From Loktanella sp. D2R18 (GTDB taxonomy: Bacteria > Pseudomonadota > Alphaproteobacteria > Rhodobacterales > Rhodobacteraceae): 64,000 nt of DNA. Location of the stretch: the NCBI RefSeq assembly GCF_003318235.1, contig NZ_QOCG01000006.1:62001-126000 (forward strand), given 5' to 3'. Of this stretch, positions 55,416 through 64,000 are shown in pieces. A program made the translations under genes and the position numbers. A model generated the notes under the pieces. It ran no database searches, was not told the origin of the DNA, and saw only the letters and a program-made list of their open reading frames with translations. Position 1 is the first letter of the stretch, and every line of letters starts with the position of its first letter.

Positions 55416-56219
55416 ATGACTATAAAATCTGCAATGGGTGTGCGCCGCTTTGGCCGTGTGAACTGGTTGGGCACTTGGACGTTGGTGCGCCGTGAAATCA
55501 AACGCTTTATGAATGTATGGTCGCAGACCGTGATGGCCCCGCTGATTAACGCGGGCCTGTTCTTGATGATCTTCACCATCGCCATAGGGCCGCAGCGCGG
55601 GGACGTGATGGGCGTTCCGTTTATGACGTTTCTTGCGCCGGGGATTTTGACAATGACGGTGATCCAAAACGCATTTGCGAATACATCCTCCAGCTTGGCT
55701 TCTGCCAAGGTGCAGGGCAATATTGTTGATACGCTGATGCCGCCGCTTTCGGCTGGCGAATTGGTCTTTGGCTACATCGGCGGTGCGGTTGCACGCGGAG
55801 CGTTGGTCGCGGTTGTGATTGCGCTTGGGTCCTTTCTTTTTCTAGGCGTTGGCATGCAAAATCCGGCTTGGGCGGTCCTATTTGTATTGTTGGGATCTGT
55901 GCTCATGGGCGGTTTGGGGATGATCGCAGGGATATTTGCCAATAGATTTGATCAGCTTTCGGCGATTTCGAATTTTCTTGTCACGCCACTCGCGTTTCTA
56001 TCGGGCACTTTCTATTCCATCGATGCGCTGCCAGGATTTTTGCAAACGCTTAGCCATGTGAACCCGTTTTTCTACATCATCGACGGTGTCCGTTTCGGGA
56101 TGATCGAGGTGTCGGATAGCAACCCTTGGGTTGGCTTATGTGTCGTTGGTGTTGCGTGTCTGTTTGTCCTTGGTATCTGCCTGCGTTGGATGCACACAGG
56201 CTATCGGCTCAAAGCCTAG
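55416..56219 (+). CDS. ABC-2 type transporter permease
   Basis: 267 residues from ATG 55416 (AAAGGAA upstream; the frame is open to 55386). Six membrane helices with the ABC-2 pattern: TLVRREIKRFMNVW, PGILTMTVIQNAFANTSSS and LSGTFYSIDALP, as in YadH-type exporters. No ATP-binding partner is adjacent, so the ATPase is elsewhere or lost. Its stop overlaps the convergent EamA gene by 4 bp. Confidence 0.9.
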   Translation: MTIKSAMGVRRFGRVNWLGTWTLVRREIKRFMNVWSQTVMAPLINAGLFLMIFTIAIGPQRGDVMGVPFMTFLAPGILTMTVIQNAFANTSSSLASAKVQGNIVDTLMPPLSAGELVFGYIGGAVARGALVAVVIALGSFLFLGVGMQNPAWAVLFVLLGSVLMGGLGMIAGIFANRFDQLSAISNFLVTPLAFLSGTFYSIDALPGFLQTLSHVNPFFYIIDGVRFGMIEVSDSNPWVGLCVVGVACLFVLGICLRWMHTGYRLKA

Positions 56220-57094
56220 CGTTTTGCGCGCGTTTCTCTCCAACCCAATATGATGGCGCCGCCGACGATCAAGGTTGCCCCAATCATGCTGACGTGGTCG
56301 GGGTAGGCTTTGAATAGGACACCATCATAAAGCGTCGCGAAGATAAGCGTGATATAGCTGAAGGGTGTGATGAAACTGGCGTCTGCACGTGCGACTGCGT
56401 TGATAAAACAGGTTTGCGCGACGGCCATAAGTACCCCAATGCCAGCCAGCGCGCCCCATTGTCCCAAAGTCGGAAACGCCCAAAACGGCCAAACAGCTGC
56501 CGTCGCAATCGCCAACCCAAGTCCGTTGTTGATGAGCAGTATTTGGAACGGCGCTTCGCTATTGGCGAGCTTTTTCATGAAAATAAGCTCAGCGCCCATC
56601 ATCATAGCCGCCCCAACGGCAAGTAAGCCCGCAAGCTGGAAAGTATCTGTGCTGGGGCGCAGTAGAATGAGCGCCCCGATCAGCGCGGTAAACGCCGCAA
56701 ACCAGCGCCACGGGCCAACCCGTTCCCCCAGAAACGGGATCGCAAGGATCATCGCAAAGACAGGGTTCAGGAAGCTGATCGCAGTCGCATCTGACAGACG
56801 CATGTTTGCCGCCGCCGCAAACATCAGGCTAACCCCGCCCCATCCAAACAAGGTGCGCCCTATATGCAGCCGCAATCTGGGCGTTTTGATCCGAGGGCGC
56901 ATGATGCTGGCGGCCGTGCCAATCGCGATGAATGCAAACAAGAAACGCCCATGGCTGACCTGCAGCGGGTGTAACGGCGGCCCTAAGACATTAGTGCCAA
57001 GGGTCTTTGCCAGTAACATGGTCCCCGCGATGAATGCGGTTGCCGTCACGATCAGCAAAACCGCAAGGCGCGGGTTATGAGTGGGTAATGTCAT
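56216..57094 (-). CDS. EamA/DMT family exporter
   Basis: 292 residues from ATG 57094; the longer frame to 57112 would begin with GTG. Ten membrane helices in two EamA halves, with SFLNPVFAMILAIPFLGERVG and FITPFSYITLIFATLYDG as the repeat signatures. Such proteins export amino acids or other metabolites; the substrate is unknown. It is divergent from argD, with the promoters in a 235-bp gap. Confidence 0.88.
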   Translation of the reverse strand: MTLPTHNPRLAVLLIVTATAFIAGTMLLAKTLGTNVLGPPLHPLQVSHGRFLFAFIAIGTAASIMRPRIKTPRLRLHIGRTLFGWGGVSLMFAAAANMRLSDATAISFLNPVFAMILAIPFLGERVGPWRWFAAFTALIGALILLRPSTDTFQLAGLLAVGAAMMMGAELIFMKKLANSEAPFQILLINNGLGLAIATAAVWPFWAFPTLGQWGALAGIGVLMAVAQTCFINAVARADASFITPFSYITLIFATLYDGVLFKAYPDHVSMIGATLIVGGAIILGWRETRAKR

Positions 57095-57329
57095 GGTTGC
57101 ATTTGCCCCCACGCGTATGGGGATTGCAACGCTAGAAATTTCCGTGCGTTTTTGTCTTCACTGTTACAATGAATTGCGCTACGCACGGCCTATGAAGACT
57201 GATTTGACATATGTAAGCCGACGCCGACGCTAATTTGCGCCGCCTATTGTCACGTCTTCTTTTAACTCCTCAACATTGACACTTGGCCCTTGGTCTGCAC
57301 CAATTGGCCTATTGATAAGGATGATCGCC

Positions 57330-58511
57330 ATGATCGCGTCTATTTTGCCAACTTATTCTCGTGCCCCGCTGACATTCGTGTCTGGCGAAGGGTCTTGGTT
57401 GACGGAGCAAGACGGTCGCCGATTTTTGGATTTGGGCGCTGGTATTGCCGTCAATGCGCTGGGTCATGCCAACCCGGCCTTGGTCGAGGCGCTGACCACA
57501 CAGGCCCAATCTATCTGGCATCTTTCGAACCTCTATAACATTCCTGCCCAACAAAAACTGGCGGATGCATTGGTCGATGCGACCTTTGCGGATACGGTGT
57601 TTTTTACCAATTCTGGCACCGAAGCCTGCGAATTGGCCGTGAAAATGGCCCGCAAATATTGGTTTGATAAAGATCAGCCTGATCGGGTCGAAATTATCAC
57701 CTTTTCTGGATCGTTTCACGGTCGCTCAAGCGCTGGGATCGCCGCTGCTGGGTCAGAAAAAATGACCAAAGGGTTTGGGCCTTTGTTGCCCGGATTTACC
57801 CACTTGGAATTTGGTGACATGGCTGCGCTGGAATCCGCTATAAATGACACAACCGCCGCCGTCATGATCGAGCCCGTGCAGGGTGAGGGCGGTATTCGCC
57901 CCGTGCCTGACTCCGATTTGAAGGCGATGCGCGAACTATGCGATGCGCATGGGGCCTTGCTAATCTTTGATGAGGTGCAATGCGGAATGGGCCGGACAGG
58001 CAGGTTATTTGCACATGAATGGGCCGGGGTGACCCCTGACATCATGATGGTTGCCAAGGGCATCGGTGGCGGCTTCCCGTTGGGCGCTGTGCTGGCAACG
58101 GAAAACGCCGCATCAGGCATGACGGCGGGCACGCATGGATCCACCTATGGCGGCAACCCGTTGGCCTGCGCCGTCGGCGCAAAGGTGATGGAGATCGTAG
58201 CGGACGACGTGTTTTTGGCCGAAGTGAGCCGCAAAGCAGGGTATTTTCGCCAAAAGCTTGAAGGTCTCGTTGCGGCCCACCCAGATGTTTTCGAAGAGGT
58301 GCGCGGTACGGGCCTGATGCTGGGGCTGAAATGCAAAGCAGTGAACATGGATGTTGTGAATGCAGGCTATGCACAGGGCGTCTTGACCGTTCCCGCTGCG
58401 GATAATGTGATCCGTCTGTTGCCTGCGCTGACGATCACCGATGCTGATATCGCGGATGCCGTTGACAAGCTTGACGCTGCCGCGGCACAGTTGAAGGGAG
58501 CCAATGCGTAA
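57330..58511 (+). CDS. argD: acetylornithine / succinyldiaminopimelate aminotransferase
   Basis: 393 residues from ATG 57330, with AAGGA 8 nt upstream; the open frame goes back to 57276. Class III aminotransferase signs: FTNSGTEACELAVKMARKYW, TFSGSFHGRSSAG, LLIFDEVQCGMGRTG, and the PLP lysine in MVAKGIGGGFPLGA. Together with argF downstream it belongs to arginine biosynthesis. Overlaps the GNAT gene by 8 bp. Confidence 0.93.
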   Translation: MIASILPTYSRAPLTFVSGEGSWLTEQDGRRFLDLGAGIAVNALGHANPALVEALTTQAQSIWHLSNLYNIPAQQKLADALVDATFADTVFFTNSGTEACELAVKMARKYWFDKDQPDRVEIITFSGSFHGRSSAGIAAAGSEKMTKGFGPLLPGFTHLEFGDMAALESAINDTTAAVMIEPVQGEGGIRPVPDSDLKAMRELCDAHGALLIFDEVQCGMGRTGRLFAHEWAGVTPDIMMVAKGIGGGFPLGAVLATENAASGMTAGTHGSTYGGNPLACAVGAKVMEIVADDVFLAEVSRKAGYFRQKLEGLVAAHPDVFEEVRGTGLMLGLKCKAVNMDVVNAGYAQGVLTVPAADNVIRLLPALTITDADIADAVDKLDAAAAQLKGANA

Positions 58512-58986
58512 TTACGATTTCCGCCTGTTAACCAAGGACGACCTAAGCCTACTTCGCCGCTGGTTCAACACAGCGCATGTTAGGGCATGGTGGCCCGACG
58601 CTGACAGGCAAATCGCACACATTACAGACGACATGAAAAATCCCAATATCAACATGCATATCGTCGGATTGTCACATATCCCATTTGCCTTTGTCAGCGA
58701 TTTTGATGCGGGCACATCGGGCCGGACGGAATTCACTGATTTGCCAGTTGGGACGCGCGCAATGGAGACATTCGTTGGCGATGCCGATTTCTTGGGGCCG
58801 GGTCATGCGACCGGGTTCATCGAAGCATGGGTGCGCAAACTGCGTCTCAAAAGTACGCTTGTTGCGGTGGGACCGAATACGACCGATACACGCGCGATCG
58901 CAATCTACCGACAGGCTGGATTTCATAACCGACGCCTCGCGCCTACGCGCGATGGCAAACTTGTTCAGGTGATGACACACCTTTGA
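58504..58986 (+). CDS. GNAT family N-acetyltransferase
   Basis: 160 residues, GGGAG before ATG 58504. The GNAT fold of the AacA4-like group is suggested by [33 protein letters not shown] and the acetyl-CoA region [11 protein letters not shown]. It lies between argD and argF and could act in arginine metabolism, or be an unrelated cargo; aminoglycoside resistance is not implied by the sequence alone. Confidence 0.8.
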   Translation: MRNYDFRLLTKDDLSLLRRWFNTAHVRAWWPDADRQIAHITDDMKNPNINMHIVGLSHIPFAFVSDFDAGTSGRTEFTDLPVGTRAMETFVGDADFLGPGHATGFIEAWVRKLRLKSTLVAVGPNTTDTRAIAIYRQAGFHNRRLAPTRDGKLVQVMTHL

Positions 58987-59024
58987 CTGACTGGCCGAAG
59001 GGCCCAACAAATAAAGCGAAACTT

Positions 59025-59930
59025 ATGACGCATTTTCTTGATATCCACACGACACCCGCGGAAGACCTGCATGAAATTATCCGCAATGGCCGCGCCATCA
59101 AAGATGCGCGCAAAGGCCAGCCAAAAGGCACACTTGACGCGGATCAACCGCTGGCGAACCATATGGTCGCCCTGATTTTTGAAAAACCGTCCACGCGGAC
59201 CCGTGTGTCGTTTGACGTGGGCGTGCGCCAAATGGGCGGGCAGACAATGGTGTTGTCGGGCAATGATATGCAGCTTGGGCACGGCGAAACGATTGCCGAT
59301 ACTGCGCGGGTGTTGTCACGCTACGTCGATATGATCATGATCCGCACGTTCGAAGAACAAACGCTGATGGAAATGGCCGAATATGCCAGCGTTCCCGTGA
59401 TCAATGGGCTGACCAACCGCACACACCCCTGCCAGATCATGGCCGACATCATGACGTTCGAAGAACATAATGGGCCGATCAAAGGCAAAAAGGTTGTCTG
59501 GTCGGGTGATGGCAATAACGTGTTCACGAGCTTTGCACATGCGGCCAAGCAGTTCGATTTTGATCTGGTATTCACGGGGCCAGAGCCGCTTGACCCAGAA
59601 GAGGCGGTATCAGGGCTTTATACAACTGAACGCGACCCAGATAAGGCCGTGCAGGGGGCGGACTTGATCGTGACCGATACGTGGGTTTCCATGCATGATC
59701 CGCAGTCAGCACGTGAACGCCGTCACAACCAGTTACGTGGCTATCAGGTGAACGACGCGTTGATGGCCAAGGCTAAAGATGATGCATTGTTCATGCATTG
59801 CCTGCCCGCGCACCGCGATGACGAAGCCACAAGTAGCGTCATGGACGGCAAAAATTCAGTGATCTTCGACGAAGCCGAAAACCGGCTACATGCGCAAAAA
59901 GCGATCATGCGCTACTGCGTCGGAAAATAA
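59025..59930 (+). CDS. argF: ornithine carbamoyltransferase
   Basis: 301 residues from ATG 59025. Carbamoyl-phosphate binding [12 protein letters not shown], ornithine-site HPCQIMADI and the catalytic-loop [11 protein letters not shown] are all present. It makes citrulline from ornithine and the carbamoyl phosphate produced by CarAB. The frame extends back to 58983 but without a ribosome site. The argD-GNAT-argF order is an operon. A bidirectional hairpin follows. Confidence 0.95.
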   Translation: MTHFLDIHTTPAEDLHEIIRNGRAIKDARKGQPKGTLDADQPLANHMVALIFEKPSTRTRVSFDVGVRQMGGQTMVLSGNDMQLGHGETIADTARVLSRYVDMIMIRTFEEQTLMEMAEYASVPVINGLTNRTHPCQIMADIMTFEEHNGPIKGKKVVWSGDGNNVFTSFAHAAKQFDFDLVFTGPEPLDPEEAVSGLYTTERDPDKAVQGADLIVTDTWVSMHDPQSARERRHNQLRGYQVNDALMAKAKDDALFMHCLPAHRDDEATSSVMDGKNSVIFDEAENRLHAQKAIMRYCVGK

Positions 59931-59937
59931 AGAACTT

Positions 59938-59957
59938 CGGGGCGGGAAACCGCCCCG
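59938..59957. terminator. GNRA hairpin between argF and the HbpS-like gene
   Basis: CGGGGCGG-GAAA-CCGCCCCG, a perfect 8-bp stem with a GNRA tetraloop, only 7 bp after the argF stop; the following sequence is modestly T-rich. Serves both convergent genes. Confidence 0.7.
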
Positions 59958-59977
59958 TTCCGATTTCTAACGATCAG

Positions 59978-60403
59978 CTATTTCAGAGTGTCGGTGAAAG
60001 CGGTGACACCGGCCGTTGCCACTTCTAGATCCTGCGCAGGCGATCCGGAGCTGACGCCAATGCCACCAACGACGGCGTCGTTCACTAAAACCGGGAGCCC
60101 GCCGCCAATCGCAACCATCCGTCCGCCCAAAGTCGACGAAATGCCGTATGCGGGCTGACCGGGCTGGTTGACTTCACCAAGAATGTGGGTGCCTTTCCGA
60201 ATGCCGATCGCAGTAAAACTCTTGTCGATGGCAAGCTGAATGCTGGTGACCTTGCTATCATCCATCCGTTCAAACGCGATCAGATTGCCGCTTTCGTCGG
60301 TGACCGCAATGCACATCGGCACATTGATTTCTTGTGCTTTGGCGCGCGCGCCAGCAATCAATACATAGGCTTCATCGATGCTTAGGCGGTTAATGGTAAG
60401 CAC
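59978..60403 (-). CDS. GlcG/HbpS family protein
   Basis: 141 residues from GTG 60403, with AAGGAGA upstream; a longer frame to 60463 is less supported. The GlcG/HbpS pattern is clear: AITDESGNLIAFERMDDS-like segment (VTDESGNLIAFERMDD), GIGVSSGSPAQDLEVA, and VLVNDAVVGGIGVS. Members bind heme, or sit in glycolate or corrinoid loci with unknown roles. It is a single gene here. Confidence 0.85.
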   Translation of the reverse strand: MLTINRLSIDEAYVLIAGARAKAQEINVPMCIAVTDESGNLIAFERMDDSKVTSIQLAIDKSFTAIGIRKGTHILGEVNQPGQPAYGISSTLGGRMVAIGGGLPVLVNDAVVGGIGVSSGSPAQDLEVATAGVTAFTDTLK

Positions 60404-60472
60404 TGTGGTCTCCTTAGTGGAACCGCGCAGGTTTTGCGTGGCTCGTAAAGTTGGATTGGGCAATATCTAAGA

Positions 60473-61954
60473 TCATACAAAAGCGGCGTGAAGCCCCAAG
60501 AAAATAACCGCAGACATAAAGGCGGCTGCGGGCACCGTGATGACCCAGGCCGCGATGATTGTCATAAAGTGTGACCGACGGACCAGTTTTCGGCGGCGCC
60601 GTTCTTCGGGGGCGATCCGTTTGGCTTCGGGGCGCTTTGCCGCAGATGTCCGCTTGCGCCGCTCTGTATGCCATTCACGGTAGAACCCAACGCCAAATAC
60701 GCCGCCCACGGCGATATGCGTGGATGATACAGGTAAACCCAGCCAGCTGGCGATGATCACAGTGATCGCGGCCGACAACGCCACACAATAGGCGCGCATC
60801 GGGTTCAGCTTGGTGATTTGGCTGCCCACCATACGGATCAGCTTTGGGCCAAATAGGATCAGCCCGAATGAAATCCCAAAGGCCCCGATGACCATGACCC
60901 AAGTTGGAATATCAACCTTGCCCGCGAAGGTGCCAAAGCTTTCAGCGTGCACGATCGCCGCGAGTGGGCCGACGGCGTTTGCGACATCGTTGGCCCCGTG
61001 GGCAAATGAAAGCAGGGCAGCGGATAGGATCAATGGGATTTTAAAGAGCACTTTCAGCGATTTGTTTCGGTTCTCAAGTCCTTCGGATTGGCGACGGACA
61101 AGCGGGGTTGAAAGCGCATAGATTGCCGCCGCTAAAACAAACCCGATGATACAGGCTGTTAGTAGGTCAACCGTGATGATCCGCTTGAGCCCTTTCATGG
61201 CCAAATACATCGCGAACACACCGCCCATGATCCCGATCAGAACAGGCACCCAGCGGCGCGCGGCTGCGATTTTGTCGTCTTGGTAGATGATTGCGACTTT
61301 GATAAAGGCAAGGAAGGCAGCAGCGATTACACCGCCCAGCACCGGCGAAATCACCCAGCTTGCCGCAATCGCCCCCATTGTCGGCCAGTTCACCGCAGCA
61401 AATCCCGCGGCGGCAACCCCGGCGCCCATCACGCCCCCGACGACAGAATGGGTCGTGGACACGGGCGCACCGACCCAAGTTGCCAAATTCACCCAAAGCG
61501 CCGAGGAAATCAGCGCGGCCATCATCGCCCAAATAAAGACTTCGCTGCTTGCGACGCTTTGCGGATCAATGATCCCTTTCGAAATGGTCGACACGACGTC
61601 GCCCCCGGCAAGCAAAGCGCCCGCACTTTCGCAAAGTGCCGCGATCACGATCGCCCCGCCCATTGTCAAAGCGTTTGCGCCAACCGCAGGCCCCATATTG
61701 TTGGCAACATCATTCGCACCGATATTCACGGCCATATAGGCACCGAACGCTGCCGCAGCGATCACGACGTAAGATGTTGAAGCACCGCCGAAAAATAGCG
61801 TGCTTGCGAGCGCGGCAACGATGATAAATGCAAGTGAGATGCCCAAGCCAACCAGCGGCCGACTGACGTATTGGTTCGCGTATTCAACAGCACCAATGCG
61901 ACCAAGATCGCGATCAAGCGTCTTCCATTGGTTGTTTGGTTCGAAATCAGGCAT
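60473..61954 (-). CDS. pit: inorganic phosphate transporter, Pit family
   Basis: 493 residues from ATG 61954. The two PiT signature halves are GANDVANNMGPAVGANALT and GANDVANAVGPLAAI, with VSTTHSVVGG and VSSTHIAVGG after each. About ten membrane helices and a basic C-terminal loop. It takes up phosphate with a cation. No PhoB box is evident in the short leader, and the NUDIX gene follows upstream on the same strand. Confidence 0.93.
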   Translation of the reverse strand: MPDFEPNNQWKTLDRDLGRIGAVEYANQYVSRPLVGLGISLAFIIVAALASTLFFGGASTSYVVIAAAAFGAYMAVNIGANDVANNMGPAVGANALTMGGAIVIAALCESAGALLAGGDVVSTISKGIIDPQSVASSEVFIWAMMAALISSALWVNLATWVGAPVSTTHSVVGGVMGAGVAAAGFAAVNWPTMGAIAASWVISPVLGGVIAAAFLAFIKVAIIYQDDKIAAARRWVPVLIGIMGGVFAMYLAMKGLKRIITVDLLTACIIGFVLAAAIYALSTPLVRRQSEGLENRNKSLKVLFKIPLILSAALLSFAHGANDVANAVGPLAAIVHAESFGTFAGKVDIPTWVMVIGAFGISFGLILFGPKLIRMVGSQITKLNPMRAYCVALSAAITVIIASWLGLPVSSTHIAVGGVFGVGFYREWHTERRKRTSAAKRPEAKRIAPEERRRRKLVRRSHFMTIIAAWVITVPAAAFMSAVIFLGLHAAFV

Positions 61955-62015
61955 CACGGTCCCCCACTGTGAATTGGGATCGGGGTAAACATTTTGCGTC
62001 AATGTCACAATATAT

Positions 62016-62492
62016 TTATGAAAAGATGCCTTGGGGTGCAAAGCTTTCGATAACTTGCTTCAGGCCGGGGTCCTCGACAAGTTCAGCCGCCCGCGCGGGA
62101 GACGCCCAAATGCGGTCGCGACGTTTGGCTTCGGGGTAGTCGTCCGATATTTTTTTGACTTTCAGCGGAAATACTTTGACTTCGCAGGGAACTACAGATC
62201 CGTTGTCGAACCGCTTTTTTCCTAAAAACGACTGTACTCCGGCGGAACCAACAGAGGTTTTTTTAACGCCGCCTTCTTCCCAAGCTTCTTGTTGTGCGGC
62301 TTCGCTTGCGGTGAGCCCGTCGATGGGCCAGCCTTTGGGCAGGATCCAACGACCGCTAGAACTGCTGACAAGCAATACCTCTGTACCCGCGTCACCTTCG
62401 CGGTGACAGAGCGCGGCGACCTGCAATGCGGGCGGACGTTTAATGAGCGGACGCAAGGCGCCCCGCCAAAAACTATTCAACATAGAAATCAT
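62016..62492 (-). CDS. NUDIX hydrolase
   Basis: 158 residues. Nudix box GLTASEAAQQEAWEEGG with the catalytic glutamates (the usual Arg before the Glu is Gln). ILPKGWPIDG before it resembles the diphosphoinositol-polyphosphate or MutT-related branch. N-terminal LKRPPALQVAALCHREGD is unremarkable. Substrate unknown. It ends 61 bp before the pit start, in the same direction. Confidence 0.88.
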   Translation of the reverse strand: MISMLNSFWRGALRPLIKRPPALQVAALCHREGDAGTEVLLVSSSSGRWILPKGWPIDGLTASEAAQQEAWEEGGVKKTSVGSAGVQSFLGKKRFDNGSVVPCEVKVFPLKVKKISDDYPEAKRRDRIWASPARAAELVEDPGLKQVIESFAPQGIFS

Positions 62493-62563
62493 ATTGTGCC
62501 TGACAATCGTCTTATATTATTAATAATTTTCTAACACGATATGATTCGGAATGCAAATTAGGT

Positions 62564-64000
62564 TCATGTGCCCCGCGGTTTTGCGCGCAATGTTGGGTCC
62601 GCATGGGTGGGATCTTCGGGCCACGGGTGGCGCGGATACCGCCCGCGCATATCACGGCGCACGTCCGCATATGACGTCGCCCAAAATCCGACAATATCTT
62701 GCGTGACCTGCACCGGTTTTTGTCCCGGTGACAACAGCGTGACGCGCAGCGGCGTTTGCCCAACTTTCGGATGCGTGGTGACCCCAAACATTTCTTGCAA
62801 GCGCAAGGTGATCCCCGGCGTGTCCCCATCGTAATCAATCGGAATTTTACGGCCCAACGGCGTGGTGAAATGCGCAGGTGCGGCTTGGTCGAGCCGTTGT
62901 GTTTGTTGCCAGTCCAGCATTGCGCGCAAGGCAGGGAGCAGGTCAAACCCCTTCCAATCCCCAGCAGAACGCACGCCGTTGAGATGTGGCAAAAGCCAGG
63001 TTTCCAGATCGCCTAACAGCGCTGCGTCATCCATTGCCGGCAGATCGTCCAGCAAAGCTACACGTGCCCGAAACCGGTTCGCCGCAGCACTTGGCCGCAA
63101 TCCCAATTGCCGGATCCCATCAAGCATTGCCTGCGCCACGGCGTCATCTGGGGCCTCCGCCCAATTGCGATCATCCAAGACCAACGCGCCAAACCGTTCT
63201 TGCCTGCGCGTCAAAACCCGATTTTCGCGCCGCGACCAAAGGCAGAGGTCGGCCCAAGCGATCTGGTCGCCAAACACGTCACGCAATTCGCTTTCGGTGA
63301 TCGTCACCGCTTGCCTGACGCGCGCTTCGCGGGTGTCGCCATCGAGATCAGTTGCCACGATCAGCCGTTGTCCTGCCAGAGGATCGCTCGCGTCTAAAAT
63401 AGCGCCCTTGCCGCCTGAAAGCACATAGCGCGGGTCGTCGCCCTTGCGTCGCAATCCCACGCGGTCGGGATAAGCCAGGGCCGCCATCGCGGAAAGCGAC
63501 ATGGGTGGGGATTGGGGCAGCCCTTTGGACAGGCGCGGAATTTCAGATTTGATCTGGGCAAGCGCTGCGTGGTTCACTTGCCCCGGCCCGTCATAGCGCC
63601 CGCGCAACGCAGAGATACGCAGAGATAGATCGCTGGGTGCGCCGCGCAGTGGGTCACGGACGGCCAAAAGGGCCGCGAGCGGGGCGGCTTGGAGGCCAGC
63701 GATCTGCAACATATGTGCAAGGCGTGGGTGCAAGGGCAGCGCGGCCAATGCGCGCCCGTGGGCGGTTATCCGAAGATCGTCATCCAATGCGCCAAGGCTT
63801 TGTAGTAGTGCGCGCGCTTCGGCCAAGGCCCCAGCAGGCGGCGGGGTAAGAAACAGCAGATCATCGCTGCCCCATGATGCGATTTCAAGCGCGAGGCTGG
63901 CAAGATCTGCCGCCTCAATCTCGGCTGGGGCAAAAGCAGGAAACGCCCCTTCTTCGCCTTTGGTCCATAGGCAATAGGCGTCACCGGGGGCAACCCGGCC
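62564..64000 (-). CDS. hrpB: ATP-dependent helicase HrpB, 5' end outside window
   Basis: 478 codons are open from the right edge to the stop at 62564, so the N-terminal ATPase domains are missing from the window. The visible part begins GRVAPGDAYCLWTKGEEGAF, the end of the helicase C domain, then the winged-helix/HA2 region (ARALLQSLGALDDDLRI, LPLHPRLAHML) and a C-terminal HrpB_C domain ending PWPEDPTHADPT. The family is a DEAH-type RNA helicase; HrpB in E. coli has little known role. Confidence 0.93.
   Translation of the reverse strand, partial: GRVAPGDAYCLWTKGEEGAFPAFAPAEIEAADLASLALEIASWGSDDLLFLTPPPAGALAEARALLQSLGALDDDLRITAHGRALAALPLHPRLAHMLQIAGLQAAPLAALLAVRDPLRGAPSDLSLRISALRGRYDGPGQVNHAALAQIKSEIPRLSKGLPQSPPMSLSAMAALAYPDRVGLRRKGDDPRYVLSGGKGAILDASDPLAGQRLIVATDLDGDTREARVRQAVTITESELRDVFGDQIAWADLCLWSRRENRVLTRRQERFGALVLDDRNWAEAPDDAVAQAMLDGIRQLGLRPSAAANRFRARVALLDDLPAMDDAALLGDLETWLLPHLNGVRSAGDWKGFDLLPALRAMLDWQQTQRLDQAAPAHFTTPLGRKIPIDYDGDTPGITLRLQEMFGVTTHPKVGQTPLRVTLLSPGQKPVQVTQDIVGFWATSYADVRRDMRGRYPRHPWPEDPTHADPTLRAKPRGT

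Noticed and set aside
1-64000. CRISPR array, tRNA, rRNA or insertion sequence
   Set aside because: I looked for regular spaced repeats, tRNA-like T-loops and transposase motifs and found none; a tRNA-scan and IS search would settle it.

Overview
The window looks like a chromosomal segment of a marine alphaproteobacterium, most likely a Rhodobacterales (Roseobacter-group) species. Supporting evidence: a GcrA-type cell-cycle regulator, a stand-alone rpsD, phosphatidylcholine synthase, hisC-tyrC and CarB of alphaproteobacterial type, many small Roseobacter-like membrane and lipoprotein genes, and an aerobic CO dehydrogenase cluster. I saw no insertion sequence, prophage, CRISPR array, rRNA or tRNA.

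Layout. 1-13984: a truncated DMT-type transporter, rpsD with promoter, leader and terminator, small stress-type genes, hisC-tyrC-extensin operon, asd preceded by a Thr/Met-rich leader peptide and attenuator, ileS, a PadR-CPBP protease pair, an LLM oxidoreductase and a DNA methyltransferase-type repair protein. 14101-16722: an accessory pair made of a DUF4157 (eCIS/toxin-type) protein and an unknown partner. 16802-19159: pcs, xerC and a DUF484 protein. 19374-29357: a CO dehydrogenase locus (coxC sensor, then coxMSLDEF, a MocA-like cytidylyltransferase, a 33-residue small gene, coxG and a coxI-like gene) in one tight run with repeated start/stop overlaps. 29408-49928: housekeeping and metabolic genes (tal, priA, tdk, arsH, carB, pabB/pabC, aspS, mce) with an interrupted chemotaxis receptor and a 25-residue lipoprotein. 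49929-54602: a patchier zone with palindromic repeats, orphan genes, rimO, and a frameshifted small gene. 54603-64000: gcrA, an ABC-2 permease, an EamA exporter, argD-GNAT-argF, a GlcG/HbpS-like protein, a Pit phosphate transporter, a NUDIX hydrolase and hrpB (cut by the window end).

How the genes work together. The cox locus can oxidise CO as a supplementary energy source: CoxMSL is the Mo-Cu-FAD-2Fe2S enzyme, CoxD/E/F and CoxI mature the metal centre and cofactor, the MocA-like gene probably makes the cytidylylated molybdopterin, CoxG tethers the enzyme to the membrane, and CoxC probably senses the gas and drives transcription. Amino-acid supply is represented by tyrosine/phenylalanine (hisC, tyrC), aspartate family (asd), arginine (carB, argD, argF) and folate precursor (pabB, pabC) genes. 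The best candidate for an undescribed system is the aspartate-family attenuator upstream of asd; the small gene in the cox operon, the DUF4157 pair and the homopolymer-interrupted chemoreceptor are next.
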